A stretch of DNA of 64,000 nt, taken from assembly GCA_008015095.1 (NCBI GenBank), contig SSEV01000021.1:1-64000 (forward strand). The letters run 5' to 3'. Shown one piece after another: positions 33,100 to 41,369 of this stretch (the stretch's first letter is position 1; every line of letters begins with the position of its first letter). A program made the position numbers and the translations under genes. This stretch comes from Lysobacteraceae bacterium (GTDB lineage Bacteria > Pseudomonadota > Gammaproteobacteria > Xanthomonadales > Xanthomonadaceae). Under the pieces are notes generated by a model. It ran no database searches. It saw only the letters and a program-made list of their open reading frames with translations, and was not told the origin of the DNA.

Positions 33100-34062
33100 G
33101 TGAGCCTGTGCCAGCGCCCCTGCGCCATCCTGCTGATCACCGCCCTGCTCGCCGGCACCGTCGTGGCGAATGCGCAGACCCCTGAGCCCGCCGCTAAACC
33201 TCGGACCATGCAGGACATCCTCGATGCCTCCAAACCCGCCGATTGGCGCAATCTCGATCCCGCACGCACCCTGTACATGGATATCGAAGCCGGGCGGGTG
33301 GTCATCGAACTGGCCCCGGACTTCGCGCCGGCGCATGTAGCCAATATCAAGGCCCTCGCCAAAGGCAAATATTGGGATGGACTGAGCATCAACCGCTCGC
33401 ACGACAACTTCGTCGTGCAATGGGGCGATCCCGCAGAAGAAGAGGGCGCGCGCAAGGCACTGCCGAAAGGCGTAAAGAGCAAACTGCCCGCGGAGTTCAC
33501 TCGCAGCAACAAAAACATCCCGTTCACGCCGCTGCCCGACGCCGACGGCTGGGCGCGTCAGGTCGGTTTCAGCGATGGCTTCCCGATCGGCCTGGATACC
33601 AGTGACGGCACCGCATGGCTGGCGCATTGCTACGGCACAATTGGCGCCGGGCGCGACATCGCCGCCGACTCCAGCACCGGCGCCGAACTTTACGTGGTCA
33701 TCGGCCAATCGCCCCGGCAACTCGATCGCAACATCACCACCATCGGTCGCGTGGTGCAGGGGATGGAACTGCTCAGCGTGTTGCCGCGTGGAGCCGGCCC
33801 GCTGGGCTTCTACGAAAAAGCCGAACAGCGCGTCGCGATCAAATCGATCCGCCTCGCCGCCGATCTCAAACCCGCCGAACGCCTGAAACTACAGGTGCTG
33901 CGCACCGATACGCCCCTGTTCACCGAGCTGGTCGAGGCGCGCCGCAATCGTCGCGACGATTTTTACAAACGCCCGGCCGGCCACATCGATCTGTGCAATG
34001 TGCCGTTGCCGGTGCGTACCGCGCCCGAACCTGCGAAACCCGCCGCGAAGCCCAAACGCTGA
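33100..34062 (+). CDS. cyclophilin-type peptidyl-prolyl isomerase, exported
   Basis: 320 aa from a GTG at 33100, with AAAGG upstream. [17 protein letters not shown] is a signal peptide, so it is periplasmic. The cyclophilin domain spans about 55-260: [41 protein letters not shown] and [28 protein letters not shown]. It is longer than minimal cyclophilins because of a central insert ([20 protein letters not shown]) and a C-terminal extension ending in Pro/Lys-rich residues. It should catalyse cis-trans proline isomerisation of exported proteins. Confidence 0.88.
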   Translation: MSLCQRPCAILLITALLAGTVVANAQTPEPAAKPRTMQDILDASKPADWRNLDPARTLYMDIEAGRVVIELAPDFAPAHVANIKALAKGKYWDGLSINRSHDNFVVQWGDPAEEEGARKALPKGVKSKLPAEFTRSNKNIPFTPLPDADGWARQVGFSDGFPIGLDTSDGTAWLAHCYGTIGAGRDIAADSSTGAELYVVIGQSPRQLDRNITTIGRVVQGMELLSVLPRGAGPLGFYEKAEQRVAIKSIRLAADLKPAERLKLQVLRTDTPLFTELVEARRNRRDDFYKRPAGHIDLCNVPLPVRTAPEPAKPAAKPKR

Positions 34063-34232
34063 GGCTTGGACCAAAGCCGCGACGACCGGGAGGATTCCGA
34101 CTCCCGGGCCCGTTCGCTCACTCTGCGCACTTCGCGGTGCGAGCGAACGAGCACTTACGACCAAAGGCGGATCGCGGCGTTCGCGCATGCCGACTACCAT
34201 GACGTTTGCCGTCTGTTTTCCGGTCCGTCCGC

Positions 34233-34982
34233 ATGCGCCTGGCCCTGCTCGCCGATCTGCACGCCAATCGCGAAGCGACCGAAGCTTGCGTATCGAAACT
34301 GCGCAAACTCGGGTTCGACCGCATGGTGATTCTGGGCGATATCGTCGGCTATGGCGCGGACCCGGAGTGGACGGTCGATACCGCGCAGCGCATGGTCGCC
34401 GATGGCGCGATCGCGGTGCACGGGAACCATGACGAGGCGATCTGGTCGCCTCGCGGCGACGACGCGCCGATGCACAGCCACGCCCAGGCCGCCGTGGCCT
34501 GGACACGGGACCGCTTGTCCGCGTCGCAGGTGACGTTCCTATCGCAGCTGCCGGTATCGGTGGACGACGACGACCGCCTCTACGTGCACGCCAACGCATG
34601 GGCTCCGAAGCAATGGGGCTATGTCGCCAACGAACTGGCCGCGGCCAAAAGCATGGCCGCGACTGCTATGCGCGTCACTTTCTGCGGCCATGTCCACGAA
34701 CCGGCGCTCTATCACTCGCAATCCACCGGCGGCGCGCGTCATTTCTCGCCGACGCCGGGTATCGCCGTCCCGCTCATCGGAAGCAGACGCTGGCTCGCAC
34801 TGCCGGGATCGGTTGGTCAGCCACGCGATGGCCATGCCGCCGCATGCTGCGCGCTGTACGACACGGCACGTCATGCGCTGACCCTGTTGCGCGTGGCCTA
34901 CGACCACCATGCCGCAGCGCGCAAAATCACCCAAGCCGGTCTGCCGCAAGCGCTGGCGCAACGTCTGATCGAGGGCTGCTGA
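34233..34982 (+). CDS. metallophosphoesterase (calcineurin-like)
   Basis: 249 aa from the ATG at 34233. The metal-binding motifs are in order: LADLHANREA (DxH), ILGDIVGYGADP (GDxxGYG), AVHGNHDEAI (GNHD), YVHAN and FCGHVHEP (GHxH). The domain resembles YfcE/Icc-like phosphodiesterases and protein phosphatases of the PPP fold. It ends one base before the Ser/Thr kinase gene, so the pair may be a kinase with its counteracting phosphatase; that pairing is inferred. Confidence 0.9.
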   Translation: MRLALLADLHANREATEACVSKLRKLGFDRMVILGDIVGYGADPEWTVDTAQRMVADGAIAVHGNHDEAIWSPRGDDAPMHSHAQAAVAWTRDRLSASQVTFLSQLPVSVDDDDRLYVHANAWAPKQWGYVANELAAAKSMAATAMRVTFCGHVHEPALYHSQSTGGARHFSPTPGIAVPLIGSRRWLALPGSVGQPRDGHAAACCALYDTARHALTLLRVAYDHHAAARKITQAGLPQALAQRLIEGC

Positions 34983-34983
34983 G

Positions 34984-36405
34984 ATGCCGGTCGCGCTTCG
35001 TCCCGGAATGATGATCGACGGTTTTGAACTCATCGCGCCGCTGCATGAGGGCGGGATGGCCACGCTCTGGCGAGTCTCGCATCCGCAGCATGGCATGCCG
35101 CTGCTGATGAAGCTGGCGCGGATCGGTTACGGCGAAGCGGCGACCCAGATCGTCGGCTTCGAAGTCGAACGGATGATCCTGCCGCAGCTCACCGGCCCCT
35201 ATGTCCCGAAATTCATCGCTGCGGGCGACTACGAAGACCAGCCGTGGCTGGTGATGGAGCATCTTTCCGGAGAAACCTTGCGTCCGCTGCTTGAGCGCGC
35301 GCCCCTGCCGCCGACGCAGGTGGCCGAACTCGGCGCATTGGCCGCGGCCGCGATCCACCATCTGCACCAGCAGGACACGATTCACCTCGATATCAAGCCG
35401 AGCAATCTGCTGCGGAGGCCCGACGGCGAGATCGCCCTGATCGATTTCGGCCTGTCGCATCACGCGCATCTGCCAGATCTGCTGGCCGAACAGTTCCGCG
35501 TACCGATCGGCACCGCGCCCTATATCGCACCGGAACAGGTGTTGGGACAGCGCGACGATCCACGCAGCGATCTGTTCGCGCTGGGCGTCACGCTCTATCA
35601 CTTGGCGACCGGCGAGCGCCCGTTCGGCAATCCGGGCAGCCCCGCCGGCCTGCGCCGTCGCTTGTATCGCGACCCGGTGCCGCCACGCGCCATTCGGCCC
35701 GAGATCCCACGCTGGTTGCAGGAGGTGGTGCTGCGCTGCCTCGAAGTGGACCCGGATGCACGCCACGCCACAGCCGCCCAGCTCGCACACGACCTGCAGC
35801 ATCCCGATCAGGTGATGCTGACCGATCGCGCGGAGCGCAGCCATCGCGACGGCAGATTCACGGTGCTGCAACGCTGGTGGCGCAGCCTGGGCCGCGACCG
35901 CAATCCCCAGGCGTCCAAGCCCGCGACGCATCTGGACGAAGCGCCGCTGTTGATGGTGGCGATCGACCTCAAGCACGAGGATCGCGCCCTGTGCGAAGCG
36001 CTGCGCGGCAATCTTAAACGCATCGTTTCGACCTTCCCGAAATCGCGGCTGGCCTGCGTCACCGTCATGCGCACCGCACGCATCGGCATGGACAGCAATC
36101 TCGACGCCGAAGGCCGCAATCGCCACGTGAAACGATTGATCGCGTTGCGCGACTGGGTCCGCCGGCTCGATCTCGACGAACATCGCATCACCGTGCACGT
36201 GCTCGAACACAGCGACCCTGCCCATGCATTGATCGACTACGCACGCGACAACGGCGTGGACCACCTGATCATGGGCGCCCGCGGCGTGACCGGCGTGCGC
36301 CGCATCCTCGGCAGCGTCTCCGCCCGCGTGGTCGCGGAAGCGCCGTGCACCGTGACCGTGGTACGCGCAGCCGAAGCGCAGGCGGCGGACACCGAGACGC
36401 CATAG
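34984..36405 (+). CDS. Ser/Thr protein kinase fused to a universal stress protein domain
   Basis: 473 aa. Residues about 12-280 are a Hanks-type kinase: glycine loop HEGGMATLW (21-29), Lys 43, catalytic loop HLDIKPSNLL (134-143, HLD for HRD), DFG at 154-156 and APE at 182-184, all intact. Residues about 320-465 are a UspA-like domain: LLMVAIDLKHEDRALCEAL, and the nucleotide-binding IMGARGVTGVRRILGSVSARVVAEAP near the end. No membrane helix is seen, so it is cytoplasmic. The kinase may use ATP-binding USP sensing as input. It follows the metallophosphoesterase by one base. Confidence 0.9.
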   Translation: MPVALRPGMMIDGFELIAPLHEGGMATLWRVSHPQHGMPLLMKLARIGYGEAATQIVGFEVERMILPQLTGPYVPKFIAAGDYEDQPWLVMEHLSGETLRPLLERAPLPPTQVAELGALAAAAIHHLHQQDTIHLDIKPSNLLRRPDGEIALIDFGLSHHAHLPDLLAEQFRVPIGTAPYIAPEQVLGQRDDPRSDLFALGVTLYHLATGERPFGNPGSPAGLRRRLYRDPVPPRAIRPEIPRWLQEVVLRCLEVDPDARHATAAQLAHDLQHPDQVMLTDRAERSHRDGRFTVLQRWWRSLGRDRNPQASKPATHLDEAPLLMVAIDLKHEDRALCEALRGNLKRIVSTFPKSRLACVTVMRTARIGMDSNLDAEGRNRHVKRLIALRDWVRRLDLDEHRITVHVLEHSDPAHALIDYARDNGVDHLIMGARGVTGVRRILGSVSARVVAEAPCTVTVVRAAEAQAADTETP

Positions 36406-36577
36406 AGCGCGTCCGCTGCAAGCATCATCCGCCCGCGCCCCGGCCGACGCCACGAAGGCTTCATGTGAATCGATCAAGTCCCAGGGCCTTGGCGTTTTCG
36501 AACATCAAAAACAGCCCGATCGCCCGGATGGCGGGCAGGGCCCCATCCTGCGCCTGGCTGCGAAGCATCCGCCAAAC

Positions 36578-36603
36578 AACAGGCCGCCCGGAGGCGGCCT
36601 GTT
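36578..36603 (-). terminator. stem-loop terminator of the TonB receptor gene
   Basis: Perfect 11-bp stem (aacaggccgcc / ggcggcctgtt) with loop cgga, about 40 bases after the receptor stop on the minus strand. The T-tract is short, so termination efficiency is uncertain; it may also serve the convergent kinase gene. Confidence 0.65.
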
Positions 36604-36644
36604 GTGGTTCAAGCGAACGATAACCCGTTCGATGATCTCGCCGA

Positions 36645-39089
36645 TCAGAACTCCTGACTGAACTTGATGCCGATCGTCCGCGGCTGGCCGCTGACGGTGT
36701 ACACCTGCGCGGCGCAGACCGTTTCCGGGCACTGCACGTTGCGGCCGTACTGCGCGTTCTCGTCGAGCAGGTTCTTGATGTAGAGATCCACCGACCAGTT
36801 GTTCTTGCGCACGCCGAACGCCATATCGACCAGACTGTACGACGGCAGGTCGCCGAGGATGTTGCGCTCGAGGATACGCAGATCCGAGGTGCGCCGGCCT
36901 TCGGTCATCACCGAGCCCTGCCAATAGGCTTCGTAGTCGCGGATGTCGAAGGTGTAACGCGCGGTCAGGTTGCCCTTGTAGTCGGCGGTGACCGGCAGAC
37001 GCGTGCCATCCGGCGCCTGCAGATCGGCCGGATCGCAGGTGGTGATCGGATTGCCGTTGGCATCGATCGCGCCGCAATAGTTCTCGGTCAGTTCCGCATC
37101 GTAGAAGCCCACGCCCGCAGATAGCTTGAGGTTGTAGCTCGCCGCCCAGTTCACGTCCATTTCGAGACCCTGGATCCGGGCCTGGTTGGCGTTGCGGATT
37201 TCGGTCAGGCCGTTCTGACCCAAGACCGGGAACTGGAAGTCGTCCCAGATCTGATGGAAGGCCGCACCGTTGAAGGTCAGGCGGTTATCGAACCAGGACG
37301 TCTTCCAACCGATCTCGTAATTGGTCAGGAACTCGGTGATGTACGGCGGCAAGGTGCCGCGACGGTTGATGCCGCCCGGGCGATACCCTTCCGACCAGGT
37401 GAAATACATCATCTTGTCGGGGCGGAACTTGTACGAGAGATTGACCTTGCCGAGCGTGTCTTTTTCGCTCACATCCTTGTCGAACACGGTGCAGGGCGCG
37501 CCCTCGAACGACGGCCAGTTCGCAGGATCCGGACCGTAGCGCACGATGCACGCGGCCTCGCCGTAGCGGTTCTGCGGCAGCTGGCCGCCCTGCGAGGCGT
37601 AGCCGTTGGCGAAGCCGAAGAAGCCCTTGAGGCTGTTGTCGGCGCGGAAGTGGCGGAACCCGACCGTGCCGGTCAGCTTGTCGGTGAAGTCGTAGGACAG
37701 TTCGCCGAAGATCGCTTCGTCGTGATCCTTGCGCAACTGTTTGGTCAGCCAGATGGTGTCTTCCCAGCCGCGCACCGAGAGGATCGAGGCGAGGCCATCG
37801 ACGCGATAGCGCTGCTGGATGTCGTGGCTCTGATCCATCCAGAACAGGCCCGCGACGAAGCGCAGGCGGTTTTCCTGAGGCGAGGCGATGCGCAGTTCGT
37901 GACTGGTCTTCTTATAGCCGTCTTTGCCTTGGATGTACTGCGCCGGATTCACCAGATCGCCGTTGTCGTCGTAGAAATACGCGCCGTAGCCGAATAGGGT
38001 GTCGTACCAGAAGCCGTAGTCGCTGTAGTCCGAATCGGTGTCGACATCGCGCTTGAGGTGGGCGAATGCGTAGGTCAGGTCGAAGTTGCCGATCTTGCCC
38101 TGCAAGGTCAGCGCCGCCTGAGCCCAGCGGTCGTCGGAGAATTCGCGATAGGCGTGGCTGATCTTGCCTTCGCCGAGCGTGTTGTCGTAGGCGAAGTTGC
38201 CGTTGACCTCCTGACGCTGCCCCATGATCGTGGGCGTGATCGTCCAGTTGTCGTTGAGGTCGACCTTCAACGCGATACGCGCGCCGGCGGTGTCGACATC
38301 GTTGTAGTCGTCCTCGACCCGGTCCGCGTTGTTCTGCGTGATGCCCGAGGTCGGGAAGGTGCGTTCGCCGTAAACGTTGTCGACCCAGCCGGCGTCGTGC
38401 TTCTGCCAACCGACCAGGCGCACCGCCGCGCGATCGCCCATCGGGATGTTGACGAAGCCTTCGGCGACATGGCCCCAACCGCCACCGGTGATGGTGCTGG
38501 CTTCAAGGCCGTAGCCCGCGGAGAAACCCGCGGTGTCCGGCTTGCGGGTCACCAGCTTGAGCGTGCCCGCTTCCGAACTCGCGCCATAGAGGGTGCCCTG
38601 CGGACCGGACAGCGCTTCGACACGCTCGATATCGTAGACGTGCAGATCCAGCGCGCCCTGGATCGTGGTGATCGGCTGCTCGTCGAGATAGATGCCGACG
38701 CTGGGCAGCGGGCCGGAATGGTTGCCGTCGCCGCCGCTGGCCACGCCGCGCATATAGACCTGGCCGAAGCCGGGGCCATTCGGCGTGATCGATACGCTGG
38801 GCAACAACTTGGCGTAATCCTCGAAGTCGTTGACCTGCAACTCGTCGAGCTGCTGTGCGCCAATCACGTTCAGGCTGATCGGCACGTCCTGCGCCTTCTC
38901 GGTGCGTTTCTGCGCAGTCACCGTGATGGTTTCGAGGGTCGGACTGCCGTCCTGCCCCTCGTCGCTGTCCTGGGCCATCGCCATCCCGGCGAAGGCCATG
39001 CTGCCGAAGGCGACGCAAATCGCCGCGGTCAGCGGCAAACGCCGCAACTCAACCGGTCGCGCCGGTCCGGTACCTCGTTTGTGTCGCAT
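36645..39089 (-). CDS. TonB-dependent outer-membrane receptor
   Basis: 814 aa. The signal peptide (ICVAFGSMAFAGMAMAQ) is followed by a TonB box-like ETITVTAQKRTEKAQDVPIS, the plug domain (LLPSVSITPNGPGFGQVYMRGV, IERVEALSGPQGTLYGASSEAGTLKLVTRKP) and a 22-strand barrel ending in TIGIKFSQEF with the terminal Phe. This is the catecholate-siderophore/FecA-like to Sphingomonad-type receptor group. The ligand is unknown. It lies 57 bases downstream of a TPR-sulfotransferase gene on the same strand, a recurrent pairing in Xanthomonadales and Caulobacterales. Confidence 0.93.
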   Translation of the reverse strand: MRHKRGTGPARPVELRRLPLTAAICVAFGSMAFAGMAMAQDSDEGQDGSPTLETITVTAQKRTEKAQDVPISLNVIGAQQLDELQVNDFEDYAKLLPSVSITPNGPGFGQVYMRGVASGGDGNHSGPLPSVGIYLDEQPITTIQGALDLHVYDIERVEALSGPQGTLYGASSEAGTLKLVTRKPDTAGFSAGYGLEASTITGGGWGHVAEGFVNIPMGDRAAVRLVGWQKHDAGWVDNVYGERTFPTSGITQNNADRVEDDYNDVDTAGARIALKVDLNDNWTITPTIMGQRQEVNGNFAYDNTLGEGKISHAYREFSDDRWAQAALTLQGKIGNFDLTYAFAHLKRDVDTDSDYSDYGFWYDTLFGYGAYFYDDNGDLVNPAQYIQGKDGYKKTSHELRIASPQENRLRFVAGLFWMDQSHDIQQRYRVDGLASILSVRGWEDTIWLTKQLRKDHDEAIFGELSYDFTDKLTGTVGFRHFRADNSLKGFFGFANGYASQGGQLPQNRYGEAACIVRYGPDPANWPSFEGAPCTVFDKDVSEKDTLGKVNLSYKFRPDKMMYFTWSEGYRPGGINRRGTLPPYITEFLTNYEIGWKTSWFDNRLTFNGAAFHQIWDDFQFPVLGQNGLTEIRNANQARIQGLEMDVNWAASYNLKLSAGVGFYDAELTENYCGAIDANGNPITTCDPADLQAPDGTRLPVTADYKGNLTARYTFDIRDYEAYWQGSVMTEGRRTSDLRILERNILGDLPSYSLVDMAFGVRKNNWSVDLYIKNLLDENAQYGRNVQCPETVCAAQVYTVSGQPRTIGIKFSQEF

Positions 39090-39146
39090 TTCAGTCTCCC
39101 CGGTTATTGAACATCGGAACGCAAGGTGGAACGGTTGGAACAGCTC

Positions 39147-41195
39147 TCATGCGGCGCCCCTGGCGAGATCGGGCGTCGCGAATTCCGGAACATCGGGATA
39201 GGCGTCGAGCACCGGCCCGAGCGCCGCCTTTAACGGGTCGAGCCAAGGCTCGTAGTGCCGCCATTGGTCAATGCCGTCGCGGTTGATCGGCCGGCGCACC
39301 TGCTCCGAACTCGCGGTGCGCACCGGGCGGTCGTTCTCGTAGAAGCGCAGGCACGCGTCTTCGAACGGCAGACCGCAATAATCGAGCAGGCGTCTGACCT
39401 CGGCTTCGGTGTCGTCGACCATGCGCTCGTGAATCACGCGATGCACGCGATGCGGCAGCCCGCAGTCGGCGAACACCGTATCGAAATGCGCCATCAGTTC
39501 GACGTAATCGCGATAGTAGCGGCCAAGGTCTTCCAGACCGTAGCTGAACTTCTGGCCGCGCGCGAAATGCTGTTTGAACCCGGAGAAGCAACAGGCCATC
39601 GGGTGCCGGCGCGCATCGACAATCTTCGCGTTCGGCAGCATCAGATGAATCAGGCCCAGATGCAGGAAATTATTCGGCATCTTGTCGATGAACAGCGGCG
39701 CGGCGCTCTTGCGCTGCACACGGGTGCGTTCCAGGTACTGGCGGCCGAGTTCGCGGAATTGCGCCGGGTCGAGTGTCGCGACCGCTTCATGGTAGTTGGT
39801 TGAATTTCCCGCGTCGCGCCGCAGCGCCCGGGTCATCGAGATGATCTCCGGCAATTCCATCGTGCCTTCGACCGCCGAATGACTGGACAGGATCTGTTCG
39901 AGCAGGGTCGAGCCTGACCGCGGCAGGCCGACGATGAAGATCGGGTCCGCCGCGGGGTCGCCGCAACCGGCGCGTGCGGCGAAGAACCCGCAGGTATACA
40001 CCTGTCTGGCGCGGGCGACGCGCGCCGTGGTGTCGCCCGCGCGATACGGCACCTGCTCCAGACGGATGCGGTTGGCGGCGCGGTAATGTTCGAAGGATTC
40101 GGCATAGTCGGCGCGGTCTTCCAAGGCCTTGCCCAGGGTGAACCCGAAATGCAGGCGGTGCTCGGCGTCGAGATCCGCGCGCGCCAGTTGCGCGCGCATG
40201 CGCGCGACATCGTCGTCGTCGAAACGGAAGGTCTTGAGATTGGCCAGGCTCCACCACGCCTCACCGAATCCGGGATCCTCTTCGGTGCAGCGCCGGTACG
40301 CGGCGATCGCCTCGGCCTGACGGCCCTCGGTTTTCAGCGCGTGGCCGTAGCTCATCCAGACGCGCGCGTTGTGCGGGTAGTCGCGCAGCAGTTCCTCGTA
40401 CAGCGCGATGCCGCGCGCGTATTCGCCGAGCCTGCACAAGACGGCCGCCTTGAGCGTGCGTGCGCCTGGGTTCGTGGGGTCGTCGACGAGCAACAGATCC
40501 AACTGTTCCAGCGCCTTCGCCGACTGCTGGTCGCGGTGCAACACCAGCGCGTAGTGCTGGCGCGCTTCGCGGAATCCTGGCGCGAGTTCCAGACAGCGCG
40601 CGAACAGGCGCAGGGCCTCGGCGTTGCGGCCGACACGCACAGCCAGTTCGCCCAGCATCCGGATCGCGACCACATCGGTGGGATGTTCCTTGAGCCATGC
40701 GCGCAACGCGGCCTCCGCCTCGGGAAGGCGGTCGGCTGCCAAGGCTTCGGCCGCATGCAGCAAGGCGGGATCGCGCACGGAATGCCGGATGTAGGCCGCA
40801 TAGGCCGCGTCGGCGCGATCGAGTCGGCCGACCGCGCGTTCGTAGTCGGCGAGCGCAAGCCACACTTGGGGCAATGCCGGATTAGTCGCGATCGCGCGAT
40901 GGAGGGCCTCGATCGCCTCTTCGGTGCGGCCGGCGCGGGCCACGGCCAGCGCATATTCGTATTGCCCGCGCGGCATCCCCGGTTGCGACCGCGTCAACGG
41001 CGCCAGCAACTCGATCGCGCGCTCCAGCCGGCCGCACATCCGGTGAGAGATCCCGAGAATCATCTGCGCGACCGGATGGTCGCGGACCACGCTCAGGATT
41101 TCGTCGGCTTGGCGACCGGCCAGTTCCGGATCGCTCGCGAGCAATTGCGCGGCGTGTTGCAATGCGACATCGACACTGGCTGTGGCTGCGGTCAA
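39147..41195 (-). CDS. TPR repeat protein with C-terminal sulfotransferase domain
   Basis: 682 aa. Residues about 1-400 consist of tetratricopeptide repeats (for example AIELLAPLTRSQPGMPRGQYEYALAVARAGRTEEAIEALHRAI). From about 430 a sulfotransferase family domain begins with the PAPS-binding PIFIVGLPRSGSTLLEQIL and continues with MPNNFLHLGLIHLMLPNAKIVDARRHPMACCFSGFKQ, the second PAPS motif. No signal peptide is seen. The domain set suggests sulfation of peptides or carbohydrates, but the acceptor is unknown. The TonB receptor downstream is probably in the same transcript. Confidence 0.9.
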   Translation of the reverse strand: MTAATASVDVALQHAAQLLASDPELAGRQADEILSVVRDHPVAQMILGISHRMCGRLERAIELLAPLTRSQPGMPRGQYEYALAVARAGRTEEAIEALHRAIATNPALPQVWLALADYERAVGRLDRADAAYAAYIRHSVRDPALLHAAEALAADRLPEAEAALRAWLKEHPTDVVAIRMLGELAVRVGRNAEALRLFARCLELAPGFREARQHYALVLHRDQQSAKALEQLDLLLVDDPTNPGARTLKAAVLCRLGEYARGIALYEELLRDYPHNARVWMSYGHALKTEGRQAEAIAAYRRCTEEDPGFGEAWWSLANLKTFRFDDDDVARMRAQLARADLDAEHRLHFGFTLGKALEDRADYAESFEHYRAANRIRLEQVPYRAGDTTARVARARQVYTCGFFAARAGCGDPAADPIFIVGLPRSGSTLLEQILSSHSAVEGTMELPEIISMTRALRRDAGNSTNYHEAVATLDPAQFRELGRQYLERTRVQRKSAAPLFIDKMPNNFLHLGLIHLMLPNAKIVDARRHPMACCFSGFKQHFARGQKFSYGLEDLGRYYRDYVELMAHFDTVFADCGLPHRVHRVIHERMVDDTEAEVRRLLDYCGLPFEDACLRFYENDRPVRTASSEQVRRPINRDGIDQWRHYEPWLDPLKAALGPVLDAYPDVPEFATPDLARGAA

Positions 41196-41369
41196 GAGGG
41201 GTCTGCTTGAGTAGTTCCGGTCGTTCGTCCTAGGCAGGTCGCCTACTGGGCCTGACCGCCCGCAGGCCGTCTCGCTTGCCGACGATCATCGGCAATCTTC
41301 GCCGATGGCAGGTAGGCCGTCCAGCATCGACGGCCGCTGCGACCGCGCCGGCTGCGCTAGCATGCGGGC

